Below, in pieces: positions 10,116-20,300 of a stretch of 64,000 bases of DNA; positions within the stretch are counted from its first letter, which is position 1; the number at the start of each line of letters is the position of its first letter. The stretch comes from Nocardiopsis terrae (lineage in GTDB: Bacteria; Actinomycetota; Actinomycetes; Streptosporangiales; Streptosporangiaceae). The stretch lies in NCBI RefSeq assembly GCF_014651695.1, contig NZ_BMXJ01000002.1:1-64000 (forward strand), written 5' to 3'. The notes beneath the pieces are model-generated. The model ran no database searches, was not told the DNA's origin, and was given only the letters and a program-made list of their open reading frames with translations. Position numbers and translations under genes: made by a program.

Positions 10116-10341
10116 GGCACTCCTCTGTCGAAACCAGCGTCACAAACTGTTTTACGACAATACCCAGGAGGAGGTTTTGTGCCCATTTTATTCAACGAAC
10201 ATAAATCACGACACCACCATGGCTCGAGTTTTATACAACATCACTAGAGAACCACTTGAACCCTCGTTGAAATCAGCAATAAAACGACTTCGCAAGAGTT
10301 CGACTATTTCCCCGAAACAGGACGGGTGGTAGCTTTCATCC
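10116..10341. promoter_or_regulatory. Divergent AT-rich intergenic region with possible SARP box
   Basis: This 226-bp gap separates the minus-strand LuxR gene from the plus-strand carrier protein gene. It is clearly more AT-rich than its surroundings, so it should hold both promoters. At 10256-10260 and 10267-10271 TTGAA occurs twice with an 11-bp period (TTGAACC-CTCG-TTGAAAT). Heptamers repeated every 11 bp are the usual target layout of SARP activators, and two SARPs are encoded in this cluster. Only two copies are visible, so the assignment is tentative. I could not fix -10/-35 boxes with confidence. Confidence 0.4.
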
Positions 10342-10656
10342 ATGCAGAAGAAGCACGCTGCCCAGGGTGCGTACACGAATCCCGAGCCCGTGTACGACCA
10401 CACGAAACTCAAGGAACTCGTCGCACGCGAAATCGGCGTTTCCCCAGATGAGATATCCGAAGACGAGGACCTCGTCGACCACGGACTGGATTCCGTAACG
10501 GCGATGCGCGTCCTCAGTTCGTGGCAGGAGTCGGGCCTGGACGTCGACTTCTCCGACATGATGCGCGCCCCAACGATCACGGCCTGGTCGAACCTCGTCG
10601 CCGACCAGCACCGGAAGGACTCCCAACGACCAGAGGGCGGCTCAACGGCCACCTGA
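10342..10656 (+). CDS. Stand-alone aryl carrier protein (EntB C-terminal type)
   Basis: 104 residues, a single carrier domain from about residue 20. The 4'-phosphopantetheine serine is Ser51 in DHGLDSVTAM. The downstream pattern (DVDFSDMMRAPTITAW) matches the C-terminal carrier of EntB, VibB and DhbB (DIDF...NPTIDAW) rather than PKS or peptidyl carriers. It should hold an aryl acid as a thioester and present it to the EntF-like first condensation domain of the NRPS ending at 1402. In streptogramin B that acid is 3-hydroxypicolinate. The activating AMP ligase is not in the window. The gene is upstream of and probably cotranscribed with the SARP gene. The RBS before ATG 10342 is weak. Confidence 0.85.
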   Translation: MQKKHAAQGAYTNPEPVYDHTKLKELVAREIGVSPDEISEDEDLVDHGLDSVTAMRVLSSWQESGLDVDFSDMMRAPTITAWSNLVADQHRKDSQRPEGGSTAT

Positions 10657-10725
10657 ACCGCACCCGCACGACTCAGCCGTCCCCCACCCCTTTCGACGAC
10701 CCCAACAGGTTCCTGTGAGCGCACC

Positions 10726-11670
10726 ATGCACTTTCGCATCCTGGGCCCAATCGAGGTCTACGACCAGGACAGGGAGATCTTTATCAGGCCTCCCGGAGCA
10801 ATGCAGAGGTCCCTACTCGCGACCCTGGTGGCCAAGTCGGGCCACGCGATCTCGATCTACCGGTTGATCTGCGAGCTGTGGAACGACGACCCCCCGTCCA
10901 ACGCGACCAACGCCCTCCAGGCACACGTGGCTCGGCTGCGCCGACAGCTCGACGGGCCGGCACGGCCCGGTCTCTCCGAGGGGAGGATCCACACACGTCC
11001 GGTCGGGTACGTACTGGACCTCTCCCGGGACGAGACGGACGCGGAGCAGTTCATGGAGCTGTCCACGCGCGGCAGAGCGCTGCTGGGGTCCGACCCCGGA
11101 CGGGCCATGGACGTCATGCGCTCGGCGCTGGCCCTGTGGCGGGGACCGGCGCTGGAGGACACTCTGCCCGGCGACATCTGCTCCACAGAGGCGGCGCACC
11201 TGGAGGAACAGCGGTTGTGTGCCCTGGAGACCCTCTACGAGGCGGGTATCGGGGCGCGCCGGTACGGAGAGATCACCGGAGAGCTGGAAACGCTCACGGA
11301 GCGGCATCCGCTACGGGAGCGCTTCTACGATCTGTACATGACCGCCCTCTACCAGTCCGGACGCCAGTCCGAGGCCCTCGGTGTGTACGAGCGGGCCCGG
11401 CACCGTCTCCTACACGAGCTGGGCGTGGAGCCCGGACCGGCCCTGCACGCCCGGATGCAGGCGATCCTGTGGCACGCTCCCGACCTGGCCGGGCCGGTGG
11501 CAGTGCACGAGGTCCCCGGCCTCGATCCGGTGGTCCCCGCGCCCGCGCACGGACATGAACTCGGTACCGAACTGAGCGTCCTGCGCCATCGGCTCGACCT
11601 CCTGGCCAGGGAGCAGGAAGCGCTCGTAGACCGGTTCGAACGGCTCACGACCGAGGTCTCCGGGACCTGA
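10726..11670 (+). CDS. SARP-family pathway activator
   Basis: 314 residues. Residues about 1-100 are an OmpR-type winged helix (MHFRILGPIEVYD start; NALQAHVARLRRQL recognition region). Residues about 105-250 are the bacterial transcriptional activation domain (TPR-like, ALALWRGPAL, RHPLRERFYDLYMTALYQ, LGVYERARHRL). This is the standard layout of Streptomyces antibiotic regulatory proteins such as DnrI, ActII-ORF4 and the PapR regulators of pristinamycin. An extra C-terminal tail of about 60 residues ends in a charged, probably coiled-coil segment (LRHRLDLLAREQEALVDRF). It would activate promoters of this cluster by recruiting RNA polymerase. It follows the aryl carrier gene by 69 bp and is convergent with the PPTase gene. 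Confidence 0.93.
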   Translation: MHFRILGPIEVYDQDREIFIRPPGAMQRSLLATLVAKSGHAISIYRLICELWNDDPPSNATNALQAHVARLRRQLDGPARPGLSEGRIHTRPVGYVLDLSRDETDAEQFMELSTRGRALLGSDPGRAMDVMRSALALWRGPALEDTLPGDICSTEAAHLEEQRLCALETLYEAGIGARRYGEITGELETLTERHPLRERFYDLYMTALYQSGRQSEALGVYERARHRLLHELGVEPGPALHARMQAILWHAPDLAGPVAVHEVPGLDPVVPAPAHGHELGTELSVLRHRLDLLAREQEALVDRFERLTTEVSGT

Positions 11671-11732
11671 CTGCCCCGAGGCCCCTCCCCCGTGCCCCGC
11701 CCCGGGCCACCCAGAGCGGACCGGAACGCAGC

Positions 11733-11764
11733 GGCCCCGAGAGCGCCCCTAAGAGTCCGGGGCC
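11733..11764. terminator. Possible bidirectional terminator
   Basis: GGCCCCG at 11733-11739 and CGGGGCC at 11758-11764 form a 7-bp inverted repeat around an 18-nt loop. It lies at the convergent junction of the SARP gene (ends 11670) and the PPTase gene (ends 11749) and overlaps the last PPTase codons. There is no U tract, as is common in high-GC actinomycetes, so the call rests on position and the repeat only. Confidence 0.3.
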
Positions 11765-12588
11765 CCCACCAGGTGGACCGGAGCGTCCGGCTCCGGGCAC
11801 AGGGACTCCAGGGAGGCGTGCGGGCGCCAAGGGAATCCGTCACTGACCCGGACACCCGTCACCGGGGTGTGTGCGCACTCGACCGCGAGCGCCAGCAGCG
11901 TTCGCCGTCCGGAGGTGAGTTCAGCGAACCCCCACACGCCGTCCCGGTCGTCGTCCGGGGGGACGAAGCCGAGTACGCCCCGGCCAGGGGCCAGGTGGAA
12001 GGCGAAGGAGTCGAAGGGTAGTCCCAGCCCCAGGCCCCGTGCCTTGGCGTAGGCCTCCTTGAGCGTCCACAGGCGCAGGCCGGCCCGGGCGCGTTCGGCG
12101 GGATCCGGCATCGCGGAGATCCACCCGCGTTCCTCGGTGGTGAACGCACCGACGAGGCGGTCCAGGTCGAAATCCCTCCGGTCGCACCTCTCGACGTCTA
12201 CACCGACGCGCCGGTGCCGCACCACGGCGAGGGCGTTCGTGCCCCGGCAGTGCGAGAGGTTGAAGTCGATCCCTCCGGCCCCGCGCGGCCAGCCGCCCTC
12301 CGGTTCGCGGAGGAACGGCCGCCCGCGTGCGGTCCTACCGAACTCCAGACCGCTCTCCGGCACACCGGTCTCCAGGGCCAGGACCCGACGCAGCATGGCG
12401 TGGGCCACCGAGTACTGGCGTCGGTCGTGATCGAACACGAACCGCTTGACGGAAGCTCGCTCCCGGTCGTCCAACCACTCCGACGCCAGGGTCACGGCCA
12501 TACCGTACGGGAGGTCGTCGTTGGAGCACCTCCATAGGCGGACCACCTCCTCCGTTCGGGTGGGGTCCCGCGGAGACCTGCCCGTCAC
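11749..12588 (-). CDS. Sfp-type 4'-phosphopantetheinyl transferase
   Basis: 279 residues from GTG at 12588, which overlaps the thioesterase stop as GTGA. It transfers phosphopantetheine from CoA to the serine of carrier domains. The family motifs are in order: FNLSHCRGTNALAV, GVDVERCDRRDFD with the Mg-binding acidic residues, and LWTLKEAYAKARGLGLGL. The broad Sfp type rather than the AcpS type fits activation of the many ACP and PCP domains here and of the aryl carrier. It is the last gene of the long minus-strand operon, so the cluster brings its own carrier-activation enzyme. Confidence 0.95.
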   Translation of the reverse strand: MTGRSPRDPTRTEEVVRLWRCSNDDLPYGMAVTLASEWLDDRERASVKRFVFDHDRRQYSVAHAMLRRVLALETGVPESGLEFGRTARGRPFLREPEGGWPRGAGGIDFNLSHCRGTNALAVVRHRRVGVDVERCDRRDFDLDRLVGAFTTEERGWISAMPDPAERARAGLRLWTLKEAYAKARGLGLGLPFDSFAFHLAPGRGVLGFVPPDDDRDGVWGFAELTSGRRTLLALAVECAHTPVTGVRVSDGFPWRPHASLESLCPEPDAPVHLVGAPDS

Positions 12589-13370
12589 CGCGGTGCTCCC
12601 AGTACACGTCCGGTGAGTGCCCGGTCGACCTCCGCCACGATCCGCCGCGTGACGTCGTCGGCCTTGTCCATGAAGTAGAAGTGACCGCCCGGGTACACGT
12701 ACATCCCCTGAAGCCGCTGGGCGTACGCCGCCCAGGCGGCGAGGCGGTCCCGCGTCACCAAGGTGTCGGACGCTCCGCCGAGGATCGACACGGGAACGGT
12801 AAGCGGCGGGGTCCCCGGCCGCGGGCGCCAGGTCTCGACGAGCTTGAGGTCGTTGCGGATCATCGGCTCGAACATGTCCCACACGTCCGGATCGGCCAGT
12901 ACATCGCGCGGTGTACCTCCCATGGCCTCCAGGTGGTGGCGCAACTCCTCCGCCGGCATGAGGTGGCGGTCCCCGGGTTCGGCGCCGATGCGCGGCGCCC
13001 CCCGAGCGGACAGGCCCAACCACACGGGGGCCGGTCCACCCTCGGCTGCGAGCCGGTTGGTCAGCTCGTAGGCGACCAGCCCGCCCATGCTGTGACCGAA
13101 GAAGGCGAAAGGACGGTCCAGGAGGTGGGCTATCTGGCCCCGGAAGAAGTCCACGAGGGCGTCGGTGTCACCGCACGGCGGCATCCCGGACAGCCGCCCG
13201 CGTCCAGGCGCGTCCAAAAGGCACACGTCCCAGTTCTTCGGCATCCGCGCGGCCCAGTCGCGGTAGACCAGGTGCGAACCCCCCGCGTGATGGAACAGGA
13301 AGATCCGCACCGCCGCGTCCGGCACGGGGGCCGGTCGGATGACGGCGTCCACTGTCTGATGTGAGTTCAC
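12585..13370 (-). CDS. Type II thioesterase
   Basis: 261 residues from GTG 13370, overlapping the AT stop as GTGA. Alpha/beta-hydrolase of the GrsT/RifR class: FLFHHAGGSHLVY, nucleophile Ser94 in FFGHSMGGLVAYEL, acidic residue in LGGASDTLVTRD, and a late histidine in YPGGHFYFMD. Family members remove aberrant or stalled acyl groups from carrier domains. It could also be the releasing enzyme, because none of the PKS/NRPS proteins in the window carries a thioesterase domain; the editing role is the more usual one. It sits between the AT and the PPTase, so these three are accessory functions of the line. Confidence 0.92.
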   Translation of the reverse strand: MNSHQTVDAVIRPAPVPDAAVRIFLFHHAGGSHLVYRDWAARMPKNWDVCLLDAPGRGRLSGMPPCGDTDALVDFFRGQIAHLLDRPFAFFGHSMGGLVAYELTNRLAAEGGPAPVWLGLSARGAPRIGAEPGDRHLMPAEELRHHLEAMGGTPRDVLADPDVWDMFEPMIRNDLKLVETWRPRPGTPPLTVPVSILGGASDTLVTRDRLAAWAAYAQRLQGMYVYPGGHFYFMDKADDVTRRIVAEVDRALTGRVLGAPR

Positions 13371-14284
13371 GGCTTGTTCTCCTTCTGTACCCGTCCAGCG
13401 GCGGCGGGCGCCCGGTCGGCGCGCTCCGCCTCGGACTTCTGTTCGCGCCGTATCTGGCGCAGCATGCCCGTGAGTACCCGACCGTCCCCGACCTCGGTGA
13501 ACTCGGGCTCCGGGAGGGTGAGGAGCCCCTCCATGGTCTGACGCCACAGGACCGGATGATGGATCTGCTCGATGAGGAGTGTGGGGGCGTCGGCCGTGTA
13601 CTCGCGGGCCGTGCGGTTGGAGATGACCGGGAAACGCGGGGGCGCGAGCCTTGCCGACCGCACCACGGGAGCGAACTCCGCCGCTGCCGGTTCCATGTGC
13701 CGGGAGTGGAAGGGTCCGCTGACTTCGAGCGGGCGGACTGCCCTGGCACCCGCGTCCTCCAGGATCGGCTCGACCTCGGTGAGGTCCTCGGTGGGCCCGG
13801 CGATCACTGTCTGTGTGGCCGTGTTGAAGTTGGCCGGATCCAGACCCGGGAACCCGGCGCGCACGAGGAGGAAACGCAGCAGGGTCTCCCGAAGCCCGAT
13901 GACGGCGCTCATGCCTCCACCCGAGATCCTCCCCATGGCCCGCGCCCGCGCGGCGACCAACCCGAGGCCCTCGGCGAACCCCAGGGCCCCCGACGCTTCG
14001 AGTGCGTTGTACTCGCCCAGGCTGTGCCCGACGGCGACATCGGGTGGCGGACCGTCCTCCAGTGCCGCACGGTAGGCGAGCGCGTTCACCGTGAAGACGG
14101 CCGGTTGCGTATAGCGGGTGTCCCGGAGCAGCCCGCCCTCATCCCGCAGGCACAGCTCCCGGACGGAGTAGCCGAGGACTTCACTCGCCTCGCGTTCCAG
14201 CACGGGGAACCGGTCGAACAGCGCGCGCCCCATTCCGACGCGCTGCGACCCCTGCCCCGGAAACATGAAAATGTGTGTGGTCAT
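13367..14284 (-). CDS. Discrete trans-acting acyltransferase
   Basis: 305 residues, FabD-like: FPGQGSQRVGMG at the start, active Ser88 in VGHSLGEYNAL, GGGMSAVIGL, and the histidine in GPFHSRHM. None of the PKS modules here contains an AT domain, so this enzyme should load malonyl on all ACPs in trans. The start is ATG 14284, eight bases after AGGAGG; the GTG nine bases upstream sits on the Shine-Dalgarno and is rejected. Some discrete AT-like proteins of trans-AT clusters are acyl hydrolases; as the only such gene in the window, this one is more likely the malonyl transferase. Confidence 0.92.
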   Translation of the reverse strand: MTTHIFMFPGQGSQRVGMGRALFDRFPVLEREASEVLGYSVRELCLRDEGGLLRDTRYTQPAVFTVNALAYRAALEDGPPPDVAVGHSLGEYNALEASGALGFAEGLGLVAARARAMGRISGGGMSAVIGLRETLLRFLLVRAGFPGLDPANFNTATQTVIAGPTEDLTEVEPILEDAGARAVRPLEVSGPFHSRHMEPAAAEFAPVVRSARLAPPRFPVISNRTAREYTADAPTLLIEQIHHPVLWRQTMEGLLTLPEPEFTEVGDGRVLTGMLRQIRREQKSEAERADRAPAAAGRVQKENKP

Positions 14285-14317
14285 CGTGGTCACCTCCTTG
14301 TCTGACGGTTCTTCTCC

Positions 14318-17300
14318 TCATTCGGCGGGCGCACCGGGGCCGAACGCCTCCTCTGCCAGTGCCTCCAAGTCAGAACAGTCGAACAGCGTCTCCAGTCCCA
14401 GCTCTCTCCCCCCGTCCCCGGCGACACGGGCTGCGATCCGCATGAGCTGCCGACTGGTCGCTCCCAGCGCCAACAGATCGTCCGCAGGCGACAACCGCCC
14501 CGGCTCCACCCCGATCTCGGCGGCGACGACGCTCCGGAGGCGGTCGAGCGGTCCAGGTCCCGCATCGCGCGGCCCTTCCCCCTCAGGTGCTTGCGGAGCC
14601 GACGGGGCGCAGGCGGGCGTGGGAAGGGGGTGGTCGGCCGTCCTCAGGGGCGTGGCGGGCAGGGAGATCCGGCGTACGCCAGCCGGGACGGCCGGCCAGG
14701 TCACCTCGTGCCCCGACAGCCACGCCCGCAGCACGTCGGCCTCCTCCGCAGGAGGAGAGCCCTGCCACTCGGTGATGCCCGCTCCCTCGCGGTCGATCCG
14801 GTCGGCCAGCGAGCGCAACGCCTCCGCGGCCCCACCCCGCGACGCCACGACCGCGCAGCGGACGGACCGGTCCGTCCGGCCCTCGCGCAGCGTCTTGGCC
14901 ACCTCGGCAAGGGTGGAGCGCGGGTCACGGTCCAAGCACTCCGAGAGTGCCCGGGCGGAGCGGGCGACGTTGCCCGGGGTATCGGCCGACAGGGGCAGCA
15001 CGCGGACCCCGTCCTCCTCCGGGTCGCGGACGGACTCCCGGGGCGTGGGTTCCTCCACGACGACGCAACCGTAGGAACCAGTACCCGCGAAGCCGTTGAT
15101 GAGCGCGCGGCGCGGCCGGTCCGCCGCCCTGTCCCAGGGGACGGTCCGCTGGACCGGACACACGGTGTCCGCGTAGGCACTGACCGCCGGGCTGAGTCCG
15201 GACGTCGTCCGGTTGGCATGGATGCGTCCGGCTCGGAACTGGATGATGACCCGGGCGAGCTGGGCGAACACGGATGCCGCCTCCATGTGGCCGAAGACGG
15301 GTTTGACCGTGCCCAGCGGGACGGGCGTGCCGGGCGTGTCCGCGAACAGGCGGGCCACGGCGCGTGCCTCCAGCGCGTCCGCCATAGCGGCCCCGCTCGC
15401 CGACGCTTCCACGTATCCGATGTCGGACGGTTGGACACCCCCGTCGTCCAAAGCGGCACGCATGACGTGCTCCTGCATATCGGGGTCGGGGACACCGAAC
15501 CTGCGGGTCCGCCCCGAGTGCAGCAGCGCCCCGCCACGGATCACCGCGTGGATCGGGTCGCCGTCTGCCAGGGCCGCGTCCAACGGTTTGAGGAGGACCG
15601 CGGCGACACCTTCACCGACCAGCCACCCGTTCGCCCGGTCGGTGAAGGCGCACGAGTCGGCGTCCTGGGCGAGAAGCCCGAGTTCGGAGAGGGCGTCCAG
15701 GTGATCGGGGTGCAGGACCAGGTTGCTCCCGGCGGCGAGCGCCGCCGCACACCGACCGGCCGAGACCGAACGGAAGGCCGCTTCCAGCGCGGCGGTGCCG
15801 GACCCGCACGCGCTGTCCAGCACGACGCTCGGGCCTCGCAGGTCGAAGGCGTGGGAGACGCGGTGGGCCAACCCCGAGCGAGTCGCGTGCACGCGGCTTC
15901 CCCCGTCGACGCGGTGGAGGGCGTGGTCGTTCCACATGGACCCCGTGAAGACGCCGACGGGCCCGTGCTCCATCACCGCCGACGCCGGAGTGACGGCGGC
16001 GTCCTCCAGGCAGCGCCGGACCACGGACAGCATCAACCGCTCCTGCGGGTCGAGTGCGGCCGCCTCGTCCTCGGGGATGGCGAACTCCTCCTCGGTCTCG
16101 GTGACGTCCGCCAGGTATCCGCCGACGGCGGCACCCCCAGCGGTGGCGCGGACGTACCCGAGTCCCCTTCGCTCCTGTGGGACGGGACCCAACACCGTCT
16201 CCCCGGAAGCGATCAGCCGTTCGATGCCGTCGAGGGTCCGTGCGCCGGGCAGGTCGGCCGCGAAACCGATGACCGCGACCGGAGGGGCCGGCCCGTCGTC
16301 GGGGTCCGGCGCCTTCGCCGGAAGCGCCGAGGGAGCGGACGCCGTCGGGGTGAGGCGCGCCCGGCGGTCGATGGCCTCGTTGGTGAGCCCGCCGCCCCAC
16401 AGCGAGACCAGCAGGTCCTGGTCGGCTTCCAGGTCGAGGCGTTCCCGCAGGGCATCGAAATCCATGCGTCCCACGGGGCACAGCCCGAGTCCGCGCTCGG
16501 GGGCCTCCGTCATCAGGAGCTGGGCGAGGTGCCCCGCCTCGATCATCGAGTAGCGCGCCGCCGCGTCACGGCCGTAGGCGGGCGCGATAGCCGCCGGAGT
16601 CGAGACGAGGAACAAACCGAACGCTGCGCCCTGGGTGATCCGACGGTTGTGCTCGACCTGCGCGCCCATGTCCGGGGCTCCGGGCGGTCCGACTCGTACC
16701 AGGGCGCGTTCACCGGGGTGGACGTAGTACAGCCCGCCGTCCAGTCCGTCGACGCGCTCGGGTTCGACGCGGACGTAGACCTGCACGGGGTAGAAGCCTC
16801 CCGCGGAGGGGTACCGGCGCTTGGCGCGCCCGTCGAGGTCGCCCCAAGCGGTCATGGCCACGAGGTCGAGGACGGCGTCGGCCGAGACCGGTGCGGAACG
16901 GTAGTCGCGAAACGAGGTGGCGTCGTAGAGTCGCCGTCCGTCGTCGGGCCCGGGTTCCGGGAAGTGAATCCGCGGCACAGACGCGTCGAAGGCGCGTTCG
17001 GCCACACGGGCCTCCTTGAACTCCGCCTTCGCCTGCGGGTCGAAGGCGATCCGCACGTCGCTCGCGCCTTCTCCCCCCTCGGCGGCCCCCGCGCCCGCCT
17101 CGGCGGAACCCGCCACCCCCCGAGGTGTCGGAATGTCGATCAGGGCGTCGACCTCGACCTCCGCCCCGTACCTGTCACGGATCTCCTGCGCCAGACGGAT
17201 CATGGTGAAGGAGCTGGCGCCGAGGTCGAACAGGTCGTCGTCGGGGCCCACCGAGTCCCTCCCGAGGAGGTCCGATGCCAGACTCGCGACCCGTTGCCAG

Positions 17301-20300
17301 CTCAGACCCGGGTTATGGGCGGTGTCCCCGGGCTTCGGGTCCGCGGTTATGCCGTCCGCGGTGAGGTCGTGCACAGGCTCCTCCGCAACGACCATCGCCG
17401 CGGCCGCCGCGTGGTCGAGCTTGCCGTTGGGTGTGAGCGGGAAACGGTCGGTGAATCGGTAGAGGTTGGGGACCAGGTAGGCGGGCAGGGAATCCGCGAG
17501 CGCCGCGCGAACGGCACCGACCGACGGCGGCCCGTCCGGTTCCGCGATGCACAGGGCGACGAGGGATCCGTCGTCCTGGCCGGACCGTCCGGGGATGGCG
17601 AGCACGCGCGCGTCCGCGATCCCCGCCACCGAGGCGAGGGCCGTCTCGACCTCCTCGGGCTCCACACGCAGCCCCCGGATCTTGAACTGGCGGTCCTCGC
17701 GCCCCGCGTAGCGGATCTCGCCGTCGTCCCCGAGCCACCCGAGATCCCCCGTGCGGTAGAGGGTCGGAGAGGGGCTGTCGGGAAAGGGTGACCGCACGAA
17801 GCGCTCCGCGGTCAGCTCCGGCCGCCCGTGATAACCGAGGGCGACGCCCCGGCCGCCAATGACGATCTCGCCGGCTTCTCCCGGTTCCACCGGGCGCAGC
17901 CGATCGTCCACGATGTAGACGCGCGTGTGATCGATGGCCCGGCCGATGGGGACCGTCGCCTCGTCCCAGTCCGGACGGCATCTCCAGTGTGTGACGTCGA
18001 TCGCGGCCTCGGTGGGGCCGTAGAGGTTGTGCAGTTCGGTACCGGGCAGCACCTCGAAGAAGCGCCGCATGGTGGGCACAGGCAGGGCCTCGCCGCTGGA
18101 CACCACGTGGCGCAGCGTGGTGCACGCCGACGCGGCGGGTTCGCGCAGGAACACGCCCAGAGCGGAGGGGACGAAGTGGCAGACCGTCACCTTCTCGGCC
18201 CGCATCAGCTGCGCCATGTAGGCCGTGTCCATGTGCCCGCCGGGCCGGGCCACGACGATCGACGCCCCGGAGAGCAGCGGCCAGAAGAACTCCCATACGG
18301 AGACGTCGAATCCGTACGGGGTCTTCTGGAGGACTCGGTCCTCCGGCGTCAACCCGAGTCGGTCCCGCATCCACGACAAACGGTTGGCCACGCCCGCCTG
18401 CGTGTTGCGACAGCCCTTGGGCATGCCGGTGGTCCCGGACGTGTAGATCATGTAGGCGGCGTCGCGGGGATCAACACGGACGTCGGGCGCAGCCGCTTCC
18501 GCGCCGTCCTCCGCTCCGAGGTCACCGTCCGGTCGGACGACCCGCACTCCCGCCGTCTCCAGGAGATCCGCGTGTTCGCTGTCGGCCACCACCACGCGCG
18601 CACCGCTGTCCTCCAGCAGGTAACGCACCCGGTCCGGCGGGTTGGCGGGGTCGATCGGCACGTAGGCCGCACCGGCGCGGACGACCGCTATGAGGGCGGT
18701 GACCAAGTCCACCGAACGTCGCATGTGCACCGCGACGTGTTCTCCCGGACGTGCGCCGAGCGACTGGAGGCGCCTGGCCAGCCGCGCCGTACGGAGGTCG
18801 AGCTCGCGGTAGGTGAGGGTCTTCTCGTGGGCGCGCACGGCGACCCGGCTGCCATGGCGCGCGAACCCCTCTTCGACCAGCTCTAGGAGCGTGCTCGGCC
18901 GGTCCGCTCCGAGGAACCGGCGCACACCCGCGACGTAGGAGTCGAACATGGCGGTCAGCCGGTCGGAAGGCAGAGCGCCCTCGGCCGCGTCCCACTGGGT
19001 CACGAGGGCATCGCCGACGAGGATCGGCACGTGGTCCAACGCCACCTGCGCGGTCTGCGACTGGCTCACCCGGAGCTCGACCCCCCGGGGGGCGAAGGAC
19101 GGGTCCGGTTCGGGGACGCGGGTGAAGACGGCGGGGAAGGGCGCGCGACCGCGCGACCGCAATGTGCGTGAGCGTAGTTCGGCCAGTCCGGATCGCACCT
19201 TCGCCCGCTCCGCGTCGGCTCTGACCCGGGACCACAGCTCGCGCGCGCGACCGTCGAAGTCATCGGGCAGGTCGGAGTCCACCGCGACCCAGGCCAGCTG
19301 TGTGAAGTCGGCGACGACCCGTTCGGCTCCGGGCGGGTCCTCGGGACGGTCCCAGGAGACGACGGTGACGGTGAAGGGCTCCGGGCCGAACTCGCCCCTG
19401 AGCGCATCGACGTAGGAGGTGAACAACACCATGTCGGCGGGCACCCCGATCTCCCTCGCCCGCTCGGTGAGCCGACGCCACGACCCCAGATCCGCTCTTC
19501 TGTGTTCGCGCGGGCCGTCGCTCTCCGGAAGCGGTAGGGGGGGACCGGGGGGAAGGACCTCGAATTTGGCCCGCCATTCCGCGATGGCACGGGTGAGGGC
19601 GCTATCCGTCCCCGCTCGCGCGTCGGGAGCATGCGGAGCGACCGCCCGGAGGTAGGGCCTGGGGTCGGCGGGTGCGCCGAGATCACGCTGATCGTCCTCG
19701 CACAGGGTGAACAGTTGCCCGAAGAGCAGCGCGTAGCTGCGGGCGTCCGCCAAGAGCGCGTCCAGGACCGCGTGCACCACCACACGCCCGTCTGGGAGCG
19801 TACTGAGTTCGAGGGCGTACATACCGGGTTCGCCGAGCGGTAGCGGTGTCCGAACCATCCGCCGGGCGACGGCCGTGAGTTCGGCCTCGGCTTCCGTCCC
19901 GTCCAGGTACCGCAGGTCGTGGCGGGGGATCTTCTGGGGCAGCGAGGGCACGATGGTCGACGTGCCGTCCTCATGGACGGCCGCACGCAGCATGGGGTGG
20001 TGGTCGACGAGTCTGTTCCATTGTTCCTCGATGGTCTCCGGGGACCGGCCATCGACGAGAAATTCCTGGTAGACGCGGGTCTCCGCTCCTCCCCCTAGGC
20101 CGCTGACCCTCCCGACCAGATAGGCGGACTGCAAGTCCGTCAGCGGGATCGGCCCGTCCGCGGCCCCTGGGGCGAGGGCGGTAGCGGACTCGTCGAGCAC
20201 GGACGCCCCGCGTTCAGCAAGGCGGCCGAGGATCCGTCGCAGCCGTTCGAAGGCCTCGCGCACGTCCTCCGCGTCCAGGGCCGCCGGGTCGTAGTCCCAG

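Noticed and set aside
10206-10739. Minus-strand frame across the intergenic region and carrier gene
   Set aside because: It opposes the EntB-like carrier protein, whose motif is clear, and has no ribosome binding site.
14591-17791. Plus-strand open frame of over 1000 codons
   Set aside because: Antisense to a continuous Ser NRPS module with intact motifs; composition is arginine/glycine-rich noise.
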